NCBI GenBank assembly: GCA_002733105.1
Contig: NVUI01000007.1
Span: forward strand, 51,093-91,345
Direction of reading: 5' to 3'
DNA from: Methylophaga sp.
GTDB taxonomy: Bacteria > Pseudomonadota > Gammaproteobacteria > Nitrosococcales > Methylophagaceae
DNA length: 40,253 nt
The notes under the pieces were generated by a model. That model had not been told where the DNA came from. It was given only the letters and a program-made list of their open reading frames with translations, and ran no database searches. Numbering within the stretch: position 1 is the stretch's first letter; the number at the start of each line of letters is the position of its first letter. A program made the translations under genes and the position numbers. This document shows positions 18,550 to 29,699 of the stretch, one piece after another.

Positions 18550-19473
18550 CTACTCTTTGAATAACTGCACGGCTGAAGGTTTGTTCAAGTGATATTCACT
18601 CAATTTCTTGGATTGCTCACAGAAGAAGACAGCAAGTGGTTTAGTGTTGCCAGATGTTTGTGCGTGTTCCAAAGTCGCATAGTACATCGCTTTATTATAA
18701 CCATTAATGTCAGGTGGCATTAAACCAGCTTGTAAGTATTGTGCAGTCATAATTAACCGTCCAACACGACCATTACCATCACCAAATGGGTGGATAGACT
18801 CAAAATGTGCGTGTGCTTTAGCCATATCCATAACAGATTCTATGCCACGATATTTACTCACCCAGTATTCTATTTCTGCTTCAATATCTTCAGGATCAGT
18901 GGTAGCCACTTCTGCATCAGGAATGATCCGTATATTCTTAGAATATTGACCCGCATCGCGACGAATATTTTGCATCAAATTATAATGCCAATCGCGGATC
19001 TGTCTTGAATCAATATCAAAACTGTCTTCACTAATCGTATCCATCATTCTACGTGTTGCATTAGCCACACCAACGACTTCAAGTACCGCCTGGGTATTCA
19101 TATCATTAGGTATTATATTGTCAATGACTTGCTTAAACTTTCCTTCATCAACAGACACTTCAATTTCCAACGAGCCAAAACTTAATCGCCTTGCTAATAC
19201 ATCTTTTAAATTAGGTTCAAAAAAGAAGTTATTAGGTAATACTGTTGATTCAATCTCAATATCATTAAGTGAATCCAAGCCAATGACCTTACAGTACCAA
19301 AAATCAATTGAATCGCGATTTTCTGCATTGATATGACTATCATCATCACGCCAAACCACAATCGTGTTTCGTGAAACACCAAGTAAATTGCTTAACTTAA
19401 CTGAAGTCTTAACAGTAGGATGATTTAATAAAACCTCAATTTTATCTTTGTATGAAACATCTTGATACGCCAT
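18550..19473 (-). CDS. Fic family protein with N-terminal HTH-like region
   Basis: Fic core HPFGDGNGRVGR; N-terminal VKLSNLLGVSRNTIVVWRDD HTH-like. Confidence 0.85.
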   Translation of the reverse strand: MAYQDVSYKDKIEVLLNHPTVKTSVKLSNLLGVSRNTIVVWRDDDSHINAENRDSIDFWYCKVIGLDSLNDIEIESTVLPNNFFFEPNLKDVLARRLSFGSLEIEVSVDEGKFKQVIDNIIPNDMNTQAVLEVVGVANATRRMMDTISEDSFDIDSRQIRDWHYNLMQNIRRDAGQYSKNIRIIPDAEVATTDPEDIEAEIEYWVSKYRGIESVMDMAKAHAHFESIHPFGDGNGRVGRLIMTAQYLQAGLMPPDINGYNKAMYYATLEHAQTSGNTKPLAVFFCEQSKKLSEYHLNKPSAVQLFKE

Positions 19474-19671
19474 ATTGATCACCAATAACACGGGTTAACT
19501 GTCATTTATTATGACATATTAGCACATAAAGTGCATGGTTAACTATAAACAATGCATTTTACCATGCATTTTTCGGCTTAAATTCATTATCATGAATGTA
19601 ATGTGCATTTGATTACACTAAAACCAGAAATTAGCGACGATAGTAATACTTATGAGTAGCCCTCTCACACA

Positions 19672-20907
19672 CTAAATCGTTTTCCTATGCCCAAAGGGTT
19701 TCCATGCTGGTGCAATCACATTAGGCATGCTTGAACGATCAATTAATCGTAATGGTGCGATAGTAAACTCACCATAGCGTTGATTGATGTTATCTACAGT
19801 TGTGTTAAGTTTGCTGCGTTGTTGCGTTTTATTGCTATCGATAAACAAGTCGGCTTGTTGTTCTGTGTGGGGATCAAGCGCAGTGACTTGTACTTGCCAG
19901 ACACCCTGCCCCTGCCAATGTTGCATGGTAAATTGTCGGCATATAGCAAACAAGATATGCCCATCATCGGTATCAGATGACAGTCTAGTTTTGGTTTGTA
20001 GCCAGCCTTGTTGAATTTTAAGGCCAATATAAAAATGACTCGCCTTATATTGGTGTTTTCTTAATCTAGCAGCGACCTTCTCACTCATATGCTGGAAGTA
20101 AGTTAGGATGGTGGTTAGCTCGTTAGTTTGTGGTGGCATGACTTTACCATGGCCAATAGTTTTAGGTGGCTTTACGTTAACCTGTACCGACTCTGGGTCT
20201 TTACCTTGTGCCATGAGCCATATTCGCCTGCCTACATTGCCAAATCGTTTTGCAGGAATACTAATAGGGATCTTTTTCATATCGCCACAAGTGATAACGC
20301 CATAGTCCTTTAGGAAATTGGCTATACCTTTATTGATCCCGCTTATTTCAGTGACAGCTTGTGGTGCTAAGGTTTGCTCTGCTTTCCATGGTTCAATCAG
20401 CGTTAAGCCATCTGGCTTATGTAGTTTTGCAGCATACTTGGCCGTTGTTTTATCGCCGCTAACACCCACACTACAAGTGAGTCCAGAGACATTACTCACG
20501 ACCTGTTTAACTTGTTTAGCAATGTCTAAAGGTGAGCCTAATAGGCTTTGACAATGAGTGGCATCAAGAAAGGCCTCATCAACGGAATAGACTTCTAAAT
20601 CAGGTGTAATACTTTGCAGGGCTGCCATAATATTAGTGGATATTTCGGCATATCGGTATGGCCTTGATGGTGCTTGTATCAGTTCAGGGCAAAGTTGTCT
20701 GGCTTCTTTTAGTCTCATCCCCGTTTTAATACCATAAGCCCGAGCTTCATAGCTTGAAGTGATAATAGTTGTACCTTGTTTTCCGTTAGTAACAGCGACA
20801 GGCCTATTGTGCCAGAAAGGGTTATCTTGCTGTTCTACGGCGGCAAAGAAGCAGTTCATATCCATCAGGATGATCACTCTTGGCCAAGGCTGCGCGAGAT
20901 CTTTCAT
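19672..20907 (-). CDS. Y-family DNA polymerase (DinB/ImuB/UmuC superfamily)
   Basis: MDMNCFFAAVEQQDNP, YEARAYGIKTGM and YSVDEAFLD catalytic motifs. Confidence 0.9.
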   Translation of the reverse strand: MKDLAQPWPRVIILMDMNCFFAAVEQQDNPFWHNRPVAVTNGKQGTTIITSSYEARAYGIKTGMRLKEARQLCPELIQAPSRPYRYAEISTNIMAALQSITPDLEVYSVDEAFLDATHCQSLLGSPLDIAKQVKQVVSNVSGLTCSVGVSGDKTTAKYAAKLHKPDGLTLIEPWKAEQTLAPQAVTEISGINKGIANFLKDYGVITCGDMKKIPISIPAKRFGNVGRRIWLMAQGKDPESVQVNVKPPKTIGHGKVMPPQTNELTTILTYFQHMSEKVAARLRKHQYKASHFYIGLKIQQGWLQTKTRLSSDTDDGHILFAICRQFTMQHWQGQGVWQVQVTALDPHTEQQADLFIDSNKTQQRSKLNTTVDNINQRYGEFTIAPLRLIDRSSMPNVIAPAWKPFGHRKTI

Positions 20908-21244
20908 TACATTAAAAGATCATATTTTTGAGAATAGCTGTACATATACCTGCCCTTACTCAATGAGAATATAGTGAGAAGAGAAAATATAGAGAAAATC
21001 GAACAAGAGATCAAATTGGGCTATTTATCTTGTTGATATAGCTTATCTCTAATAATAGTTATTTTTTAAAGTGCGCTAACAGCCCATTTATATTGACGGC
21101 TATTTAGTGCTGTCACGGTTATTTCAATTAGGCTATCTAAAAATAGCTCTTCAACTGTCATTGCTTCGGGTGTATCGTTAAGGTAATTTATGGTTGCTCT
21201 ACCTTTTGATCTCGTTAGTAACAACGCATATAGGTAATGACATT

Positions 21245-23944
21245 ATGGACCAGTTGAATAAGAAACCGTGGCACCACATACATCAAGATGAAGTTCTGGA
21301 ATATTTTGAAACGTCATCAATAGCTGGTTTGAGTCAATTATCTCTAACAGAACGTCAGCAAAAATATGGTCTAAATGCATTACCTGAAGAAAAATCACCT
21401 AGTGCTTGGCAACGTTTTTTGTACCAATTTCATAATGTATTGATTTATGTATTGATGATGGCTGCCATCGTCACTGCATTATTAGGGCATTGGGTTGATA
21501 CCGGTGTGATCTTTGGTGTGGTGATCATTAATTCAATTATTGGCTTTATCCAAGAAGGTAAAGCTGAAAATGCCTTGCGGGCGATCAAACAAATGCTGTC
21601 TTCAAAGGCAACCGTCATGCGAGATGGTCGACAGCTAACAGTGAGTGCAGAAACGTTAGTGCCAGGTGATATTGTATTATTACAATCAGGTGACAAAGTA
21701 CCTGCCGATCTTCGTTTAGTGCGAGTAAAGGGATTACAAATCCAAGAATCAGCCCTCACCGGAGAGTCAGTTCCTGTAGAAAAAATGGCTGAGTTGGTTG
21801 CTGAGGAAGCCGTAATTGGTGATCGTCTTTGTATGGCCTATTCAGGTACATTTGTCACACATGGTCAAGGCTGTGGTGTGGTGATCGCAACAGGTGGCCA
21901 TACTGCCTTAGGACATATCAGTGCCTTAGTTGCTAATGTCGAAGGCGTAACAACCCCCCTGCTCAGACAAATGGCACAATTTAGCCGTTGGCTAACACTG
22001 GCAATATTAGTGATCTCGGTCGTGAATTTTGCCTTTGGTTACCTAGTTAGAGACTATGGTGTTGCCGATATGTTTTTGGCATCAGTCAGTTTAGCGGTTG
22101 CAGCTATTCCTGAAGGTTTACCAGCCATTATGACGATTACTTTAGCTATTGGCGTGCAACGAATGGCACGTCGTAATGCCATTATCCGTCGATTGCCAGC
22201 AGTAGAGACGCTGGGCGTAGTATCGGTAATTTGTTCTGACAAAACGGGTACTCTCACCCGCAATGAAATGACGGTTCGTACTCTTGTAATGACCGGGAAT
22301 CAATTTAATTTTTCTGGTACAGGCTATGATCCACATGGTGAAATTACGCTAGCCAATAATGTACTTGTCACAGAATCACATCCACAATTAATGGCAGCAT
22401 TAGAAACTGCAGTTCTGTGTAATGATGCCTCACTTGAGCAACATAGTACCGGCTGGAAAGTACATGGTGACCCAATGGAGGGTGCATTATTGGTAGCAGG
22501 GTTAAAATACGGTATCTCTGCTGAATCGATTGGCAAGCGTTTACCTCGAACAGATATTATCCCGTTTGAATCTGAGCATAGGTTCATGGCAACACTGCAT
22601 CATAGTCATAATGATGAAGCCTTTATCCTGCTAAAAGGTGCACCAGAGCATGTGATTGAGATGTGTAGTTATCAACGTACCATTGGTGATGATCAACCGC
22701 TGGATAAAGCCTATTGGTTAGAACAGATTGAAGTGATGGCAACTAAGGGTCAGCGAATATTAGCTATTGCTACTCAGACTGTACGTCATGATCAACGAAC
22801 ATTGAATTTTGAAGACTTGAATAACGGTTTAACGTTGTTAGGGCTATTTGGCTTAATTGATCCGCCCCGTGAAGAAGCAATTTTAGCCGTTCAGACCTGT
22901 AAAAAAGCAGGTATTAGAGTGAAAATGATCACCGGTGATCATGGTGCAACGGCGCTTGCAATTGCCCGGCAACTTCATCTAATCAATACAGAAAAAGTGA
23001 TCACTGGACAAGATTTAGAACAAATAAGTGATGAACAATTACAACAACAAGTAGAAGAGATCGATGTTTATGCACGGGTGAGTCCAGAGCACAAATTACG
23101 GCTAGTGAAATTATTACAAAAACAAGGACTAATTATTGCTATGACCGGTGATGGCGTTAATGATGCGCCGGCGTTAAAACGTGCAGATGTGGGTATTGCA
23201 ATGGGACAAAATGGTACCGAAGCGGCGAAAGAAGCTGCCGAAATAGTATTGGTGGATGACAACTTTGCTTCTATTATTCATGCGGCAGAAGAAGGAAGAA
23301 CGGTATACGATAATTTACAAAAGGCTATTTTATTTATTTTACCGACTAATGGTGGCGAAGCTCTTATTATTCTCGCAGCCATTATATTTGGTTTTCAACA
23401 ATTACCTCTCACACCCGTGCAAATCCTATGGGTTAATCTGATTACTGCCGTGACTTTAGCGTTAACACTTGCATTTGAACCTCCAGAAAAAAATGTAATG
23501 CAACGACCACCACGTGACGCCGCTGCACCGATATTGTCACAGTTTTTAATTTGGCGAGTTTTATTTGTGTCGATAATATTGATGGTTGGCACTATAGGGT
23601 TATTTCTATGGGAAACAGCACAGGGTGCTAATATTAATTATGCACGCACGGTTGCTGTGAATACATTGGTCATGTTCGAGATTTTTTATCTATTTAATTC
23701 ACGCTATATTATTGAATCGGTACTCAATTGGGAAGGCTTTACAGGCAATCGCTTCGTACTAGTAGCCATTGGACTATTGCTTCTTTTTCAGCTTGGTTTT
23801 ACTTATTTATCACCTATGCAGACATTATTTGGCACGGCATCTATTTCTATCGATGCTTGGTTGCGGATTGTACTGGTGAGTACTTCGGTATTATTTTTAG
23901 TCGAGATTGAGAAGTGGTTGGGGCGCTATTTTAGAAAGCACTGA
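21245..23944 (+). CDS. P-type cation-transporting ATPase (P2-type, Ca2+-like)
   Basis: [15 protein letters not shown] phosphorylation motif, [22 protein letters not shown]. Likely start ATG at 21245, in frame with the TTG at 21194. Confidence 0.92.
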   Translation: MDQLNKKPWHHIHQDEVLEYFETSSIAGLSQLSLTERQQKYGLNALPEEKSPSAWQRFLYQFHNVLIYVLMMAAIVTALLGHWVDTGVIFGVVIINSIIGFIQEGKAENALRAIKQMLSSKATVMRDGRQLTVSAETLVPGDIVLLQSGDKVPADLRLVRVKGLQIQESALTGESVPVEKMAELVAEEAVIGDRLCMAYSGTFVTHGQGCGVVIATGGHTALGHISALVANVEGVTTPLLRQMAQFSRWLTLAILVISVVNFAFGYLVRDYGVADMFLASVSLAVAAIPEGLPAIMTITLAIGVQRMARRNAIIRRLPAVETLGVVSVICSDKTGTLTRNEMTVRTLVMTGNQFNFSGTGYDPHGEITLANNVLVTESHPQLMAALETAVLCNDASLEQHSTGWKVHGDPMEGALLVAGLKYGISAESIGKRLPRTDIIPFESEHRFMATLHHSHNDEAFILLKGAPEHVIEMCSYQRTIGDDQPLDKAYWLEQIEVMATKGQRILAIATQTVRHDQRTLNFEDLNNGLTLLGLFGLIDPPREEAILAVQTCKKAGIRVKMITGDHGATALAIARQLHLINTEKVITGQDLEQISDEQLQQQVEEIDVYARVSPEHKLRLVKLLQKQGLIIAMTGDGVNDAPALKRADVGIAMGQNGTEAAKEAAEIVLVDDNFASIIHAAEEGRTVYDNLQKAILFILPTNGGEALIILAAIIFGFQQLPLTPVQILWVNLITAVTLALTLAFEPPEKNVMQRPPRDAAAPILSQFLIWRVLFVSIILMVGTIGLFLWETAQGANINYARTVAVNTLVMFEIFYLFNSRYIIESVLNWEGFTGNRFVLVAIGLLLLFQLGFTYLSPMQTLFGTASISIDAWLRIVLVSTSVLFLVEIEKWLGRYFRKH

Positions 23945-23980
23945 ACATTTGTTGATATAAGAAACTAGACATTAATGGTC

Positions 23981-24436
23981 TTACCAATTCGGCCGAATTA
24001 GTATATTGATTTTAATTATGCCTGATTGTTCAAACTCTAAAAATAGGGTCGCTTTACTGCCATCAATAAAGATCACGGGAGACAGATCTGAAAACATTAA
24101 ATGAAATGACATAGGTTTTAAAACCAGCTCTGAATGTGCTTCAATCACAATATTAGGTATATGGGTCATGCGTGCCTTGCCTGACTGTATCTCTGTTTTG
24201 TGCAACATTACGGCTCCAGCATTACTGGTTATTTTAAGTAATGTGTCTGAGGCCTCACCGGTATTTTTAATAATGCCATAACCTGCGGTGTGTCTAGCGA
24301 CTTCTGGTGGTAAAACAATCCAAAAACTTTCAGTTTCAATATTAGGCTGCTTGTCTGCATTGCTATTGCCAGCAGATGCTAGCATTAAAACTGAAAGCAT
24401 GATGAAAACAATTTTTAGCATGGATAGATTATTCAT
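23981..24436 (-). CDS. PCu(A)C-type periplasmic copper chaperone
   Basis: Perfect H-X10-M-X21-H-X-M: HKTEIQSGKARM...SFHLM; signal peptide. Confidence 0.85.
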   Translation of the reverse strand: MNNLSMLKIVFIMLSVLMLASAGNSNADKQPNIETESFWIVLPPEVARHTAGYGIIKNTGEASDTLLKITSNAGAVMLHKTEIQSGKARMTHIPNIVIEAHSELVLKPMSFHLMFSDLSPVIFIDGSKATLFLEFEQSGIIKINILIRPNW

Positions 24437-25088
24437 TAATTAGCTGCTGTATTTTTTTGATAAATTGTTCTACTGGTGTACCGGTATATTCTAGGCTTCG
24501 TGTAAGCCCTTGTTTATCTATTAAATATAATGTCACTGTGTGGCTGTAGAGTGAGGCGTTATCTTCTTTAGCCTGTTCATCATCAGCAAATAATTTGGGA
24601 TTAACACGACGAATATTTTGGGTGGGAATATTAAGCACTGATAGCCTGTTATATTCGGCCTGATAAAGTGACACAATATAATCAATCTGTTCTTGTGAGC
24701 CAGATAAACCAACAAAGTCTTTATTGAAGTGACCAATAAATGATTTTAAATGTCCGGGCGTATCATATTCTGGATCAATCGTAACAAATATAATACGCGT
24801 TTTTTGCTGTTCATTCGCTGATAGTCCACCGTAAAGCCGCTTTAGGTATCCTAAGGTAAAAGGACAAATATCAGCACAGTTGGTATAACCAAAAGCTAAT
24901 ACCACCACCTTGCCAGCATAGTGATTAAACTCAACCGCTTCTCCATTAGTATCCATGGCAGAGAAATCGCCACCGACACCACTTAAAACAGGCAATGTTT
25001 GCTCTGCAGTCACGATAAAACTTGAACAGCTGAATAAGCTGATAAAAGCCAGTGTAGCTAACTTGTTTAACATAGTAAGCCCGCCCAA
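24429..25088 (-). CDS. SCO1/SenC family protein
   Basis: AFGYTNCADICPFTL (CxxxC) and distal His (SLYSHTVTLYLID). Confidence 0.9.
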   Translation of the reverse strand: MGGLTMLNKLATLAFISLFSCSSFIVTAEQTLPVLSGVGGDFSAMDTNGEAVEFNHYAGKVVVLAFGYTNCADICPFTLGYLKRLYGGLSANEQQKTRIIFVTIDPEYDTPGHLKSFIGHFNKDFVGLSGSQEQIDYIVSLYQAEYNRLSVLNIPTQNIRRVNPKLFADDEQAKEDNASLYSHTVTLYLIDKQGLTRSLEYTGTPVEQFIKKIQQLINE

Positions 25089-25984
25089 GGTGCAATATCT
25101 GGCAGTAAATGTTGTTCTTTAATCGAAATAACATGCCACGCATTATTGTCTTGTATCTTGTATTCAATTTCTTGGTGTATTTTTGCCAGAACAGGCTTGC
25201 CTGTTTGGTTAATACCTTTCCATTCAACAATAAGATCCAAGATAAAGGTGTTTGATTTTCCTGCTATCTTTTTTATATCAAGCGAACGCAATAAATGCCC
25301 ACCTTTTGCTAAATACTGTTTACGCTTAGCCAATGTAGTGGCAACAGATCCCTGTATTACATCACCGCCTATTTTTACTGAATAGCTGGCTTTATCTAGC
25401 CATTGATCTGCATATATTGTTGCTTGCATCATTTCCACACCATCAAGATAGGCTATCCATGCATAGGCAAACTCACGCGCTTTATAATGAGCACGATTAA
25501 ATTTTATCGTGTGTACTACTTCTTTTTGTTCAACCTTATTTATCGATATGCTTTTAATGATGGGTTGAGCAAATGGCAATAATTGAAAGATAAATGTCTC
25601 ACTGATTAATTGGCTATGTTCACCAGTGGTATTTTTATAGCTAACAAGTGAATCAACACTAAACTGATAATTATCTGAACCTTCCACTTTGGTCAGATCG
25701 GTTTCGGTAATATGTATTTGTGTCATATTATGAGGATAATAGGAACGATACAGATCCCATTTTTTCTCGGTCGCGGCAAACGACACATTTTCATTTGTTG
25801 TGATTAAACTGCCATACCAATTCATCACGATAGAAGCTATTGAATTTAGTGATGTGGTGTATTCAACTCGGTCATCTACTTCTGCGGGGACTGCTGATAC
25901 AGTCCCCACACAAAATAGAATTATTAATAAAACAAATTTCATAACCGTTACTGTTGAAAACCTGCTTTTCAAATTTAATCTCAA
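25067..25984 (-). CDS. Hypothetical periplasmic protein, possibly two tandem NTF2-like domains
   Basis: 305 aa; signal peptide; two halves with similar helix-then-sheet layout; overlaps the SCO gene by 22 nt. Confidence 0.55.
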   Translation of the reverse strand: MRLNLKSRFSTVTVMKFVLLIILFCVGTVSAVPAEVDDRVEYTTSLNSIASIVMNWYGSLITTNENVSFAATEKKWDLYRSYYPHNMTQIHITETDLTKVEGSDNYQFSVDSLVSYKNTTGEHSQLISETFIFQLLPFAQPIIKSISINKVEQKEVVHTIKFNRAHYKAREFAYAWIAYLDGVEMMQATIYADQWLDKASYSVKIGGDVIQGSVATTLAKRKQYLAKGGHLLRSLDIKKIAGKSNTFILDLIVEWKGINQTGKPVLAKIHQEIEYKIQDNNAWHVISIKEQHLLPDIAPWAGLLC

Positions 25985-25988
25985 TAGC

Positions 25989-27110
25989 TTATTGAATCGG
26001 GCCAGGTTTTTGTACTTGTTCCATCAAGTCATTATTCCACTCACCTTCTACTGATACATGAGCCGCTGCACCCAACATCACCGCTTCGATTAAGTTATGA
26101 TTAACATAAGCATAAAGCCCTGGTTGTTTGAAGGTATATAGTGCTGCACCTGCCTCACCACCTGCTATTGACCATGTTTCACGGTTAGTTGTAGGGACAT
26201 CATTAAATGAGCCACCTGTCCAAACTAAATCACCATGACCACCAATCAAATGAATACGAGTATCACGATTGGCTTGTGAATGAAGGAATAGAACTGTTTC
26301 CCCTACTTTGGCTGTCATTGCATTTTCGCCAGTCAAAGCACCGACTTTGCCACTAAAAGTAAGGTGTGTAGGGATTAAATTTTGCATGACAGCCATCGTG
26401 TCAGCCATCGCTAATGCTGGGCCATCATAACGTTTAAAATTGCCCTCTTTATCTTGAGGAATATACCAATCTTGCTCACCGATATAATAGGCTTTGTCGT
26501 ATGTCACCGTATTACCTTTTTCATCTTTTAAACCTTCACGTGGCAATATCATAATGGCACCATTCATACCAGAGACAACGTGGTAAGGAATCATCACACC
26601 GCCTGGTGCACAATGATAAACAAACACACCTGCTTTGGTTGCTTTAAATCGAAGTATGACTTGTTGTCCTGGTGCTACATTGGTTAAACCACCACCACCC
26701 AACGCCCCTGTTGATGCGTGGAAATCTATATTATGTACCATGGTATTTGTTTTAGGATTTTTTAACGTTAGTTCAACATAATCACCCACATGGGCAACAA
26801 TCATTGGACCTGGGTTTGAGCCTTCAAATGTCATTGCTTGCACAAATACACCCGGCGCAATTTCCATTTCTTTCTCGACGATTTCCATTGTCATTGCCAC
26901 AATTTGTGGGCCGCCTTTTGCCACTTGATCATGTTTTGGTAAAAATGGTGGCGCGACTAATGTTTGTGTCACACGCTCAAGTCCTTGGGCCTGTGATGCA
27001 ATGCCCACTTTACCAACCTCAAGTTCTTCACCAGAAAATGAAGGTATTGAAAATGCTACAAGAGATGCAGCAATGGTCATGCTTAACCCTAACTTTTTCA
27101 GATAGTTCAT
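25989..27110 (-). CDS. nirK: Copper-containing nitrite reductase
   Basis: [32 protein letters not shown] type 1/type 2 Cu ligands. Likely start [10 protein letters not shown] at 27110. Confidence 0.93.
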   Translation of the reverse strand: MNYLKKLGLSMTIAASLVAFSIPSFSGEELEVGKVGIASQAQGLERVTQTLVAPPFLPKHDQVAKGGPQIVAMTMEIVEKEMEIAPGVFVQAMTFEGSNPGPMIVAHVGDYVELTLKNPKTNTMVHNIDFHASTGALGGGGLTNVAPGQQVILRFKATKAGVFVYHCAPGGVMIPYHVVSGMNGAIMILPREGLKDEKGNTVTYDKAYYIGEQDWYIPQDKEGNFKRYDGPALAMADTMAVMQNLIPTHLTFSGKVGALTGENAMTAKVGETVLFLHSQANRDTRIHLIGGHGDLVWTGGSFNDVPTTNRETWSIAGGEAGAALYTFKQPGLYAYVNHNLIEAVMLGAAAHVSVEGEWNNDLMEQVQKPGPIQ

Positions 27111-27190
27111 ATGTTTCTCCAATAATTTATTAATAAATGGCGCTCGGTTTAATACTGATACGAGTATCCACTCAGTTAACAAGGCCATCC

Positions 27191-27204
27191 TTGACATAAA
27201 TCAA
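27191..27204 (-). promoter_or_regulatory. FNR/DNR-type box upstream of nirK
   Basis: TTGACATAAATCAA on the plus strand (TTGATTTATGTCAA on minus), about 80 nt upstream of the nirK start. Confidence 0.7.
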
Positions 27205-27268
27205 GAGAAATAGGTTAAATAACCCATATTTGGGGCTAATATGGTTATTTAACATGAAGTAATGGTTT

Positions 27269-29104
27269 TTAGCGTGTTAACCGCAAATAAAGTAAAGGTA
27301 ATTTTGCTGGTAATTCAGCTGCATTTTTGATCAGAATATAAGCATTTTTGCCAAACAGATAAGGTAAGTAGTCCTCTGCTTTTTCATCAATGGTGACACA
27401 GAATGGTTGCAGGCCTTTTTTCTCGGCCTCAAGTATTGCTTGTCGAGTGTCCTCAATGCCATAACGCCCTTCATATTTATCTAAATCATTAGGTTTACCA
27501 TCGGTAATAATCAACAACAGCTTTTGAGTTGATGTTTCTTGTTCTAATAATTGACTAGCGTAACGTATAGCCGCCCCCATACGAGTGTAATAACCGGGAC
27601 GGACAGCATCAATATAACCTCGAATATCATCGTTATAACTATCATCAAATCCTTTGATATTAGAAAATCGAACATGACTGCGGTTACGTGATGAAAACCC
27701 ATGTAAGGCAAAACGATCGCCAGTGACACTCAATGCTTCTGAGAATAGATAAAGTGAATCACGGATAACATCAATGACTCTTGAACTATTATTAATATGA
27801 GCATCTGTCGACAACGATAAATCGGCAAGTAACATACAAGAGAGATCGCGAGTTTCATTGCGAAGATCCCGATAAACAGGCGTATCACCATTCACTACAC
27901 CATGTTTGCGATCAGTCAGAAAATTGATATAGTTTTCTAAATCCAGTTCAGTACCCTCCGTTTGTCGGCTTACCCAGTGACGTTGTGGTCGTAAAATTTC
28001 AAACTGACGCCGGATCCTTCTGGCTTGAACTTTTAGTCTTATCGGTAATTCAGTCGCCTCAGTATCACGTGATGTCATCGGTATAATGCGACAGTGACCC
28101 TTTTGTAGGATCTGTTTTTTATAGTCCCATTCATCAATAGGAATACCTTCACCTAATACGATGTCATCATATTGGCTGGCCGGTAAATCAAGATCCAATT
28201 TGATTTTACTTGCTGACGTTTCTGCATCTTGAGCAACAGTGATATTATCCATATCTTCTGCTGTTTGCATGGCATTATCATCGTCGTCATCGGTGCTGGT
28301 ACGATCTAATTTGCTGTATTCCCCCCAACTCCACAGACTTTCTAGACGAAAACTCATCAAACCATCATTACCTTCAGGCATATCGGTACGATTACCTTGT
28401 TTACGCTTTTGCTGTTTTTGCTGCTCTTTTTTAGTTTGCACTGCCTCAGGCATATCAGGATCCGCAGGAGGTTTATTTGTGCTAAATTCTAGCGGTGGTG
28501 GCGACGGATGTAACCAGAGTGGTACGGGCTGTGGTGGATGTTTGGCATATTGCAGATTAATTTTTTGCGTTGAATTTAATAATGCTGCACGAATAGCGTG
28601 TTCTTGCTTGGCTTCTCGCTGAGTTAAATCCCTTGGATCTGCACGCTGCTCTAAATGAGCATCCACAAGCTGTTGATAACGACTTTTCAACCCCGGCCAT
28701 ACTGCTAATGTTTTAGCCGTGCGATATTGATTTCGGCTGATCCAATCACCCTTTTCAACACTAATAACCGATAATGCCGTTAGCCATAAATAAAGATCAA
28801 GATTAAGCTGCCTAGAGGAAAATAAGGCAATATTTTCTGGTAATCGCAGTGTTTCTTCATCTCGCCACGCATATTGCGTTTTATCACCTATCCCGGCAAT
28901 CCGTTGTAACAATGAACGTCTGGCATTCACTGTAGAATCAGTGGCATTTTCAACACGTAAACCACCTTCACCACCCAAGGCACGAAAAAATATCCCTGCT
29001 GTGAGCCGAATATCATCCAGATAAACAATGGCTTCAGGAAATTGTTTATTGGCATGTTTGGTGATGAACCGATGCCATGTTGAACCGACTAATTCTTCTA
29101 GCAT
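27269..29104 (-). CDS. norD: NorD, nitric oxide reductase activation protein (VWA domain)
   Basis: MLLADLSLSTDAHI VWA/MIDAS motif; LLIITDGKPNDLDKYEGRYGIEDT; located with norQ and norCB. Confidence 0.9.
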   Translation of the reverse strand: MLEELVGSTWHRFITKHANKQFPEAIVYLDDIRLTAGIFFRALGGEGGLRVENATDSTVNARRSLLQRIAGIGDKTQYAWRDEETLRLPENIALFSSRQLNLDLYLWLTALSVISVEKGDWISRNQYRTAKTLAVWPGLKSRYQQLVDAHLEQRADPRDLTQREAKQEHAIRAALLNSTQKINLQYAKHPPQPVPLWLHPSPPPLEFSTNKPPADPDMPEAVQTKKEQQKQQKRKQGNRTDMPEGNDGLMSFRLESLWSWGEYSKLDRTSTDDDDDNAMQTAEDMDNITVAQDAETSASKIKLDLDLPASQYDDIVLGEGIPIDEWDYKKQILQKGHCRIIPMTSRDTEATELPIRLKVQARRIRRQFEILRPQRHWVSRQTEGTELDLENYINFLTDRKHGVVNGDTPVYRDLRNETRDLSCMLLADLSLSTDAHINNSSRVIDVIRDSLYLFSEALSVTGDRFALHGFSSRNRSHVRFSNIKGFDDSYNDDIRGYIDAVRPGYYTRMGAAIRYASQLLEQETSTQKLLLIITDGKPNDLDKYEGRYGIEDTRQAILEAEKKGLQPFCVTIDEKAEDYLPYLFGKNAYILIKNAAELPAKLPLLYLRLTR

Positions 29105-29107
29105 AAG

Positions 29108-29311
29108 TTATTTGCCTATGAAGGGTGACCAATCTGGTGGTAACCAAAACATCATAAAAAAGCAGAAAATAACGATGGCTATAAACCAGTAAATAAACGT
29201 TCTCTGCCGCTGCGTGCCGTGATTGGGAGGCAAGGGAATACCACAGCTATGGCAATATTCATCACTCTCTTTAACACCTCGATCACAGTGTTTGCATGTC
29301 AAATTATTCAT
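29108..29311 (-). CDS. Small zinc-ribbon membrane protein
   Basis: CKHCDRG...CHSCG then a TM segment; between norQ and norD. Confidence 0.65.
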   Translation of the reverse strand: MNNLTCKHCDRGVKESDEYCHSCGIPLPPNHGTQRQRTFIYWFIAIVIFCFFMMFWLPPDWSPFIGK

Positions 29312-29688
29312 TTTGAAAAAGAGCCTATTAAGGGACAGTTGTACTCCATTCCTTTAATTGCCCTAGAGAACCCAACGATACCCACAAATAAGAATAGCGG
29401 TACAACCAGCATAAAATAAACCTCTAGAGAAAATAATGCCGTTAACGATGCATAACCATCTGTTAACAATATAAAGGTATTAATCGCAATGAAAATAGTC
29501 AGGCTGATAGTACTGGCAATCAAGCTTTGTGTTAAATGTTTTTTGCCAACAGATGAAGTCTGTTGATATTTCATAAAATAAAGGGCCCATAATGCCAAAT
29601 AGAAGATACCCACAAACAGCAGATTAGCCATAAAAAAAGCTTCTGCAAAAGCAGCTGTATGATCATTTAGTGAAGCTCTCTGATCCAT
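29308..29688 (-). CDS. Small integral membrane protein in nor cluster
   Basis: 126 aa, several TM segments; overlaps the zinc-ribbon gene by 4 nt. Confidence 0.6.
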   Translation of the reverse strand: MDQRASLNDHTAAFAEAFFMANLLFVGIFYLALWALYFMKYQQTSSVGKKHLTQSLIASTISLTIFIAINTFILLTDGYASLTALFSLEVYFMLVVPLFLFVGIVGFSRAIKGMEYNCPLIGSFSK

Positions 29689-29699
29689 AAAAATATCCC

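Noticed and set aside
20930-20975. Possible LexA box upstream of the Y-family polymerase (CTGTACATATACCTGC)
   Set aside because: Second half-site does not match the CTGT-N8-ACAG consensus.
21066-21161. 31 aa minus-strand ORF MTVEELFLDSLIEITVTALNSRQYKWAVSAL upstream of the polymerase gene
   Set aside because: May be real or a gene remnant, but no family recognised and no clear SD assessed; not supported enough to call.
21445-21759. Antisense ORFs within the P-type ATPase and other long genes
   Set aside because: Lie fully opposite strongly supported coding regions and show no domain signatures.
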